Positions 8,704 through 13,016 of a stretch of DNA of 13,016 nucleotides are shown here, in pieces. The first letter of the stretch is position 1; every line of letters begins with the position of its first letter. The DNA lies in the NCBI GenBank assembly GCA_031289165.1, contig JAITPZ010000040.1:1-13016 (forward strand), written 5' to 3'. This DNA comes from Synergistaceae bacterium. GTDB lineage: Bacteria > Synergistota > Synergistia > Synergistales > Aminobacteriaceae. A program made the translations under genes and the position numbers. The notes beneath the pieces are model-generated. The model saw only the letters and a list, made by a program, of their open reading frames with translations. It had not been told where the DNA came from and did no database searches.

Positions 8704-8998
8704 TTCCGGCCCTCCTGTTCCCTCGCCAACATGACGAAGTACATATGGAGAATCGAGTTTTTTAATTCTCGACTCTCCATTCTCAATTGTTTTTACCGGT
8801 GAGGATCGTCTTCGAGACCCTGTATATTTATTTCGGGGTAAGGGAGGTGCGAGAGAGAGGCCTGAACGAAGAGCGCATATTCCCGGGAGGCCCGCTGAAG
8901 TTCACCATCACGAACGGCGCAGGGAAGCGGGAGATCTTCGTGGAGGTCCGGGTGCAGTCCTCCACGCCATATGAATATATTCGGCACTTTCTTACGAA
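8704..8998. other. Non-coding gap between the CarD operon and the DegT gene
   Basis: This stretch of about 295 bp has no gene I can support. It holds an imperfect palindrome at 8747-8778, described separately. A plus-strand frame from 8800 to about 8995 reads RIVFETLYIYFGVREV and EERIFPGGPLKFTI, which looks somewhat protein-like, but its ribosome site is poor and it would run into the antisense end of the downstream CarD-like gene. It could be an old gene fragment. No clear promoter for the DegT gene was found; a TAAAAT preceded by TGA at 8694-8702 on the minus strand is a weak candidate. Confidence 0.4.
8747..8778. repeat. Imperfect palindrome, possible remnant of a small mobile repeat
   Basis: GGAGAATCGAG is followed by a 10-nt AT-only loop and CTCGACTCTCC, giving 11 paired positions with one mismatch. 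It is followed by ATTCTCAATTG, which echoes the arm sequence. It lacks a T-run directly after either arm, so it is not a canonical terminator. Short repeats of this look are often dispersed as MITE-like elements, but only one copy lies in this window, so this is uncertain. It lies between two convergent-in-layout units that are both on the minus strand. Confidence 0.4.
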
Positions 8999-9469
8999 TC
9001 AAATGACGGAGCCGATATGTTGCTCGACTTTCTGCAGGGGCATTTCCAGAAGTACGGATATTTCGCCGTGGAAATAGCCCTTCGCTTTCCCGGCGTACGC
9101 GATCTCATTGGGCATGAGCCGCTTTTCCCTCTGCCGCAGGTACACGGTCTTGATGATTTTGATCCACTCGATTTCATCGTACTTTCTCATGGCCTCGTCG
9201 TAAAGCCTCATACGGGCTTTGGCGTTTGGGGCTTCTATCGTGCGAATGTACGCCACTCTCTCGATCGCCTCGAGAATTGTTTCTCTGGAGGCGATCGCCC
9301 GTACAATTTCCTCGCTGCCCGCGGGCAGGGTTTTCTCCGCGCCGCTTTCGTGTTCAACAAGAAGGACCGTGCCGACGTCGCTTTCGGAAACACGCCAGAC
9401 GCCGCCGCTCCTGCAAATCACGTATTGACCAGCCTCGTACGCCGGGGCCGGCAGAACTCCTTCGCTCAT
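8999..9469 (-). CDS. CarD-like regulator, second copy of the tandem, with reduced N-terminal domain
   Basis: The 156-aa product resembles the upstream CarD family protein in layout. A short N-terminal beta-rich segment (YEAGQYVICRSGGVWRVSES) corresponds to the RNA-polymerase interaction domain. A helical C-terminal domain follows, including EWIKIIKTVYLRQREKR and ending in HGEISVLLEMPLQKVEQHI, which parallels HGEFAHVLNMKREQVVPFI of its neighbour. The usual FVPV strand of the first domain is not recognisable, so polymerase binding may be changed. The start ATG overlaps the upstream stop as ATGA, so the two are translationally coupled. CarD proteins bind the RNA polymerase beta subunit and affect open-complex stability; whether this divergent copy does so is inference. 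It is the last gene of the small operon, and no good terminator is seen after it. Confidence 0.7.
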   Translation of the reverse strand: MSEGVLPAPAYEAGQYVICRSGGVWRVSESDVGTVLLVEHESGAEKTLPAGSEEIVRAIASRETILEAIERVAYIRTIEAPNAKARMRLYDEAMRKYDEIEWIKIIKTVYLRQREKRLMPNEIAYAGKAKGYFHGEISVLLEMPLQKVEQHIGSVI

Positions 9470-9984
9470 ATTCGCCCTCGTTCTTCGATCTGTATTTGCT
9501 CAAGGATAAACGGGACGACCTGTTCACGTTTCATATTGAGCACATGAGCGAATTCTCCGTGGAGTATTTTTTCGGCCTCTTTCAGGAAGTGCTTATCGGC
9601 GATATGCAGATCTCTGCCCTTGTCCTTTTGCGTTTGCTGGTGCAGAGAGAGGGTCTTGATGAGCCTGATGAGTTCCGCGCGGTCGCCTCTGGTGAGGATT
9701 TCCTGATAGCGACTCCTGCGGACGAGTTCCTCTTCTATCCAGATGGAGTCCGCGTCCGGAATCGTTTCGATCAGGGCGCGTATCTGTTCGGCGGACATGA
9801 CGGGCCGCATGTTGGAGGACGCCAGCTCGTTATTTACGGGGACAAATATGGTGGCCCTTTCGTCATCGATGGGTTTCAGGACATAATACTCGAGGGATTG
9901 TCCGCATAAATTCTTCTCCGAGATTTCCGTTATTCTGCATACTCCCTGCGCGCCATACAGAACCGTGTCATTCACCCTGTACAT
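9466..9984 (-). CDS. CarD family transcriptional regulator
   Basis: The 172-aa product has the family's two parts: an N-terminal Tudor-like polymerase-interaction domain (YRVNDTVLYGAQGVCRITEI, later LEYYVLKPIDD and ATIFVPVNN) and a helical C-terminal domain (ELIRLIKTLSLHQQ to HGEFAHVLNMKREQVV) that in relatives contacts promoter DNA. These proteins act in the cytoplasm on RNA polymerase. I chose ATG 9984 because it starts right before the conserved YRVNDTV and has AAAGGG about 12 nt upstream. ATG 9996 has that same AAAGGG directly against it, which is too close, and a TTG at 10038 would add 18 residues. It sits 83 bp after the 63-aa gene and overlaps the next CarD-like gene by 4 nt. Target promoters are unknown. 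Confidence 0.85.
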   Translation of the reverse strand: MYRVNDTVLYGAQGVCRITEISEKNLCGQSLEYYVLKPIDDERATIFVPVNNELASSNMRPVMSAEQIRALIETIPDADSIWIEEELVRRSRYQEILTRGDRAELIRLIKTLSLHQQTQKDKGRDLHIADKHFLKEAEKILHGEFAHVLNMKREQVVPFILEQIQIEERGRI

Positions 9985-10067
9985 CGACTTTTTCATCCCT
10001 TTCTGTTTTCGAAGCTTTTCGAACATTTTCAGCCACAACGAACCATGCCGGATTTTCCGGTTGAAAT

Positions 10068-10259
10068 TCAGTCGTCGTTTCGAGCGACGTCCTTCCTTTG
10101 CAGAGACTTATACTCCGCGAGGGCGTGCGACGCGACCGTTATGCCGTAATCTCGTCTGAGGAGCTTCGATTGATCCGAACTGCGCGTTATTCCGTTTCGC
10201 TCCATTTCGGCAATAATGCCAGACAAATTTTCGGATAAATTTTCATCTGCGAATCTCAT
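10068..10259 (-). CDS. Small unknown protein of 63 aa, first gene of the CarD operon
   Basis: I do not recognise a family. The ATG at 10259 has a very good ribosome site (AAGGTGAGG, about 6 nt upstream), and the gene follows a clear promoter and leader stem-loop, which argues that it is real. The product is charged and mainly helical: FADENLSENLSGIIAEMERN, then TRSSDQSKLLRRDYGI, then SHALAEYKSLQRKD. There is no membrane segment, signal peptide or cysteine. A small helix-rich protein before two polymerase-binding proteins could be a regulator or partner of them, which is inference. A 17-codon upstream extension to 10310 is open but would place the start inside the leader stem-loop. A short dyad (CCGGATTTTCCGG, 10048-10060) lies just after the stop. 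Confidence 0.6.
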   Translation of the reverse strand: MRFADENLSENLSGIIAEMERNGITRSSDQSKLLRRDYGITVASHALAEYKSLQRKDVARNDD

Positions 10260-10288
10260 TCCAACCTCACCTTTTTTGAGCTTAAAGA

Positions 10289-10342
10289 AACAACGAGCCG
10301 CGTGAACCAACTGGACTTACGTGGTTCCCACAGCTCGTTGTT
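10289..10342 (-). promoter_or_regulatory. Long stem-loop at the 5' end of the CarD operon mRNA
   Basis: The arms AACAACGAGC and GCTCGTTGTT pair perfectly over 10 bp. Inside, four further G-C or G-T pairs, one mismatch and a perfect GAACCA/TGGTTC helix continue the stem, leaving a 12-nt loop. The predicted transcription start (about 10341) falls at the base of the stem, so the mRNA would begin with this hairpin. The ribosome site of the 63-aa gene follows about 20 nt later. It may protect the 5' end, or act as a cis-regulatory element or binding site. The run TTGTTTCTTT after the stem is too weak for a normal terminator, though attenuation is not excluded. Confidence 0.65.
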
Positions 10343-10347
10343 ATTAT

Positions 10348-10375
10348 ATTATAGCACATTTATTCATGTAATACA
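10348..10375 (-). promoter_or_regulatory. Extended -10 promoter of the CarD operon
   Basis: On the minus strand, TGCTATAAT gives a perfect TATAAT (10353-10348) with the TGn extension. A weak -35-like TGTATT (10375-10370) lies 16 bp upstream. Transcription should begin near 10341, right at the leader stem-loop. It has the same extended -10 design as the tig promoter in this window. Confidence 0.7.
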
Positions 10376-10460
10376 GAGCTTCACAGCCGTAATATCGCCC
10401 TGAAAAGCCGATACGGACTAAAAAGTCCAACTTATGGGGTACGCACGAAAATCCTGAAAG

Positions 10461-10510
10461 GGTAAATCAAAGGCGCCGCCACCCGTCGATGGATCAGGGT
10501 GGCCGGCGCC
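10461..10510 (-). terminator. Rho-independent terminator of the nitrogenase-like operon
   Basis: On the minus strand, GGCGCCGGCCACCC pairs with GGGTGGCGGCGCC, a stem of about 13 bp with one bulged base and a loop of about 12 nt. It is followed at once by TTTGATTTACCC. The hairpin begins 14 bp after the stop of the NifK-like gene. The GC-rich stem and T-rich tail make it the strongest terminator in the window. Confidence 0.8.
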
Positions 10511-10523
10511 CTGGCGGAGACGA

Positions 10524-11867
10524 TCAGCGGGCGGCGACGGCGGCGCTCAGCAGGTCTTCGATCAGATTCAGGCCGCCCGAAAAACCGGTGTATCCCCTGT
10601 TGATGACGGCGCGGTTGGAGACCGGGAAACTGACGCTCAGGTGGGGCGCGCCCAACTTCAGGGCAAGCGCGCGATCCAGCGAGCTGCCGATGACGAAGGC
10701 GGGCGAAAGACTCTCGGTGTACCGATCGGACTCCCGCTTCGGGTAAAGTTCGCTGATGTAGCGTATGGCCTCGCTGGCGTTCGTGTCGAAGACCACCTTC
10801 GGGCGAATCCTCCCGTCCGCGCTGTCCAGTTTCGCGGCGATGCGCTCCTGCTGATTTTCGGTCAGGACATCCGTGAACTGCACCAGAACAGGTATCCAGC
10901 CCAGATCGTCAAGCAGGAAACGGGTGATCGACACCGCGTAATTCACATCGCCGAGGACGACGGCGTACTTTTGCAAATCCATGTCGTTATAGCAGTCGAT
11001 CAGCGGTTCGAGGCATTTGTAATAACGCCCGCTCTCCTCGCGGATGATCGCCTCCACATCGACGTCCGGCTTCAACACCTCGGCGACGCTTCGCAGAAGC
11101 TGTGAGCTGGCGGTGGGGCCGACGGGAAGGGTGGAGGTTATCCAGGGGACGCCGTGGACCTCCCTGTAGGCCTCCGCCGTTTCGACTCCGTAGACGTCGG
11201 ACAAAACGATGTCGAGTTCCGCTCCAGCGGAATATTTCAGGCCGTCCAGCGAGTCTTCGTCCGTAAAAAACGTGTTGACCGTCAGGCCCAGAAGCTGGAG
11301 AAGGCGACGGACTCCGATCAGGTTGCCGCGCCAGAAACTATCCATGTAGGGCGTCACCCCGAATACGTTGACCGCTCCCTTTTGGATGGGGATGTCCCTT
11401 TTGACGTACTGCTTCGCGATCTCGGACAGCACGATGTCGTAACCCAGATAGGAATTGCCCCTGAAGCCGCCCGTGGCCGCGGAAACGATGTCCACTCCCC
11501 GTTCGCGTTCGCGAATTTCTCTGACGCTGGCGTGCACGTCGTCTCCGATGACCTCCGTCACGCAGCCGGTGATCACGACGAACAGCCTGCCCTCCATGAT
11601 CTCCAGCGTCGTTCGAATCTGCTCGTCCAGTCGTTCGCCGCCGCCGAATACGACCTCCCGTTCCCCGACGTTGGAGCTGGGCACGGCAAGGCCGCCGCAG
11701 TAGCCGCCCACCTGCAGCCCCGAGGCTCCGTTCTGCGACCAGGCGATGCTGCCCGCGCAGCCGATGGCGGAATGCAGAATCGGTATCGTCTCCGGCAGAG
11801 CCTCCAGCGTGGAGAGGGCCCCCCCAAGCGAGCAGAGATATCTCGGCCTTTCGATATAGCTGCTCAT
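10524..11867 (-). CDS. Nitrogenase-like component 1, NifK-like (beta) subunit
   Basis: This is an oxidoreductase/nitrogenase component 1 family protein of 447 aa, shorter than NifK (about 520). P-cluster-type ligands are all present: C12 in YLCSLGGAL, C37 in SAIGCAGS, and C102 in ITGCVTEVIGDD, matching NifK Cys70, Cys95 and Cys153. The family motif VVFGGGERLDEQI follows the second Cys. The C-terminal part has the usual Rossmann-like repeats and ends soon after a SFPVSNRAVINRGYTGFSGG segment, similar to the P-loop-flanking region of NifK. Keeping all three Cys argues against NifN, which lacks two of them. The ATG at 11867 overlaps the stop of the NifD-like gene (ATGA), so the two are coupled and probably form an alpha2beta2 complex. 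A frame extension to 11975 is unlikely because it lies within the upstream gene. A strong terminator follows. Confidence 0.9.
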   Translation of the reverse strand: MSSYIERPRYLCSLGGALSTLEALPETIPILHSAIGCAGSIAWSQNGASGLQVGGYCGGLAVPSSNVGEREVVFGGGERLDEQIRTTLEIMEGRLFVVITGCVTEVIGDDVHASVREIRERERGVDIVSAATGGFRGNSYLGYDIVLSEIAKQYVKRDIPIQKGAVNVFGVTPYMDSFWRGNLIGVRRLLQLLGLTVNTFFTDEDSLDGLKYSAGAELDIVLSDVYGVETAEAYREVHGVPWITSTLPVGPTASSQLLRSVAEVLKPDVDVEAIIREESGRYYKCLEPLIDCYNDMDLQKYAVVLGDVNYAVSITRFLLDDLGWIPVLVQFTDVLTENQQERIAAKLDSADGRIRPKVVFDTNASEAIRYISELYPKRESDRYTESLSPAFVIGSSLDRALALKLGAPHLSVSFPVSNRAVINRGYTGFSGGLNLIEDLLSAAVAAR

Positions 11868-13016
11868 ACGGACGCGCCTTCTTTTATGTTGCCGGAATTT
11901 TCGGAATCCTTCGCTGCGTCGTCCGGCGCCTCGATCCCGAATTTGATGTACGAAAACGGATCTCTGCCGTACCACTCGTCCCTGTACGGCAACCGGACGT
12001 ACCGGCTCAGGTTTTTGTTGAACACCGGGTTGCTGAGCTGGCGGTACAGCCTGCCGGCGAGTTCGAACGCGCCCCTGTAGCCGATATAGGCAAGTCCCGT
12101 GTTGTATATGACGTGAGACGCGATCCCCAGTTTGGAGGCGGTGGAATTGCCGTTCCAGTGGCCGAGGAACAGGTCGGGTTTCAGACCCGTCAGCAGGTTG
12201 GCCTCCTCGAACGGCTGCGCGTTGGCGATGTTGAACGTGAAATCCTTCGCGGATATCTTTTTCAGTTTCTCGTACTCCACGTCGGCAAATTCATCGTGAT
12301 GGAAGGAGCGAATGCCGACGATCTCGAACCCAAGTTCGTGCATCAGGAACGCCGTCGCCAGCGCCCGAAACTCGCCCGCGCTGACAAAAACGGTTTTGCC
12401 GCGGAAAAACTCCCGATACTTTTCAAGCGCCTCGTCAAGTTCGGCGGTCTCGCGCGCGATCAGCCGTTCGCCGACCTCGCTCCTGCCGAGCCGTTCGGCG
12501 ACGTCGCGTATCCAGGCGTTCGTGTTTTCTATGCCGATCGGCATGTGCTTCAGGATAAAGGGAATCCCGTGCTCCTCGCTGAGGTACGTGAGGAAGTAGT
12601 CGTCATGGGTCGGGCAGGTGCTGATCGACAGCCCCGCGTACTTCAACCTGTACATCCGCTCCGGCTCCGCGAAGTTCGGGAACGTGTTCACTTCGAGGTC
12701 CAGCGCCTCGAGGTAACGGACCAGCTCCAGCTCGTCCGCGCGCCCCATGGAGGAAACGTTGAAGAGGTTGACGGTCCGATCCTTACGATATTCCAGCTTC
12801 GCGTCGTAAAGTTCGTCCCTGATGAGCGGCTCGACCTCGGGCGGGTCCTCCAGCATGGATTTGCCCAGACCGTGATATACGGCGTCGTAGGCGGTAGCCC
12901 ATATTTTCGTTTTGAAGCCCTCGCAGTGCACCGGAATGATGCGCGCCGCCACCTGCGATCGCGCCCTTTCGATCACACCATCGACGTCGTCACCGATAAT
13001 CGCGGGCACGCAGCTC
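11864..13016 (-). CDS. Nitrogenase-like component 1, NifD-like (alpha) subunit, N-terminus missing at window edge
   Basis: About 383 codons are visible, so roughly 100-150 N-terminal residues lie outside. Seen: SCVPAIIGDD, where Cys matches P-cluster ligand Cys154 of NifD; PVHCEGF; the TCPTHDDYFLTYLSEEHGIP segment, whose Cys (12614-12616) aligns with cofactor ligand Cys275; and YIGYRGAFELAGRL, which aligns with YHGYDGF of NifD and places Ile (12083-12085) where cofactor ligand His442 should be. After CEGF, positions of NifD Gln191 and His195 read Trp and Tyr. It is therefore a nitrogenase-like protein, probably with a different cofactor setting or substrate. The Cys275 match argues against BchN/CfbD-type proteins, while NifE or a group IV-type enzyme are alternatives. 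There is no room for a G subunit between this gene and the NifK-like gene, so it is not a classical vanadium or iron-only operon. Its reductase (NifH-like) gene must lie upstream, outside the window. Confidence 0.9.
   Translation of the reverse strand, partial: SCVPAIIGDDVDGVIERARSQVAARIIPVHCEGFKTKIWATAYDAVYHGLGKSMLEDPPEVEPLIRDELYDAKLEYRKDRTVNLFNVSSMGRADELELVRYLEALDLEVNTFPNFAEPERMYRLKYAGLSISTCPTHDDYFLTYLSEEHGIPFILKHMPIGIENTNAWIRDVAERLGRSEVGERLIARETAELDEALEKYREFFRGKTVFVSAGEFRALATAFLMHELGFEIVGIRSFHHDEFADVEYEKLKKISAKDFTFNIANAQPFEEANLLTGLKPDLFLGHWNGNSTASKLGIASHVIYNTGLAYIGYRGAFELAGRLYRQLSNPVFNKNLSRYVRLPYRDEWYGRDPFSYIKFGIEAPDDAAKDSENSGNIKEGASV

Noticed and set aside
7462..8802. Plus-strand open frame opposite the DegT gene
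   Set aside because: The minus strand encodes a well-aligned PseC-like protein. The opposite frame is a shadow.
8793..9002. Minus-strand 69-codon frame starting TTG after the second CarD-like gene
   Set aside because: Its start sits within the stop region of the CarD-like gene, there is no ribosome site of note, and the composition is unconvincing.
8787..9077. Plus-strand frame with protein-like stretches such as EERIFPGGPLKFTI
   Set aside because: Poor ribosome site, no recognised family, and its end overlaps the CarD-like gene in antisense. An old fragment cannot be excluded.
10289..10342. Leader stem-loop as a Rho-independent terminator
   Set aside because: It lies directly after a good promoter and is followed by only a weak, interrupted T-run on the minus strand. 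On the plus strand no gene precedes it.
11868..11975. N-terminal extension of the NifK-like gene
   Set aside because: It would lie wholly inside the NifD-like gene and encodes an Arg-rich stretch not found in the family. The ATGA-coupled start at 11867 fits better.

Overview
This 13 kb window comes from a bacterial chromosome, moderately GC-rich. Almost every supported gene lies on the minus strand, so the biology reads right to left. The content suggests a strict anaerobe: a nitrogenase-like component 1 pair, a class 1B dihydroorotate dehydrogenase with its PyrK electron-transfer subunit, and a TRAP-transporter remnant. The overall flavour (TRAP remnant, PucR remnant, CarD-type regulators, tig-clpP-clpX-lon order) is compatible with Synergistota or a related anaerobic lineage. 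That placement is inference only. No rRNA, tRNA or CRISPR array is visible.

Region by region in transcription order. (1) 13016-10524: a nitrogenase-like operon end, a NifD-like subunit (cut by the window edge) overlapping a NifK-like subunit by 4 nt, closed by a strong hairpin terminator. All P-cluster-type cysteines that can be seen are kept, and so is the equivalent of the cofactor-ligating Cys275. The equivalent of His442 is isoleucine, and the Gln191/His195 positions are also changed. This is a nitrogenase-like reductase, not a classical N2-fixing MoFe protein. (2) 10375-8999: a compact regulatory operon with an extended -10 promoter, a long stem-loop at the predicted 5' end of the mRNA, a 63-aa unknown protein, and two tandem CarD-like RNA-polymerase-binding proteins overlapping by 4 nt. 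(3) 8998-8704: mostly non-coding, with an imperfect palindrome. (4) 8631-5280: a PseC-like DegT-family sugar aminotransferase homologue whose catalytic lysine is missing, a decayed PucR-type regulator, then pyrK-pyrD for pyrimidine synthesis. (5) 5279-4738: a low-coding stretch with one possible 49-aa plus-strand ORF and a decayed DctM (TRAP transporter) gene end. (6) 4736-1: a proteostasis operon tig-clpP-clpX-lon behind an extended -10 promoter, with lon cut by the window edge.

The proteostasis genes work together: trigger factor folds nascent chains, ClpX unfolds substrates for ClpP, and Lon degrades damaged proteins. PyrK and PyrD form the NAD-linked dihydroorotate dehydrogenase. Two clear pseudogenes and one active-site-deficient enzyme within a few kb point to ongoing gene loss, as in host-associated bacteria, next to a well-kept nitrogenase-like operon. 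The most promising target for new biology is the nitrogenase-like pair, followed by the lysine-less DegT protein and the CarD tandem with its 5' stem-loop.
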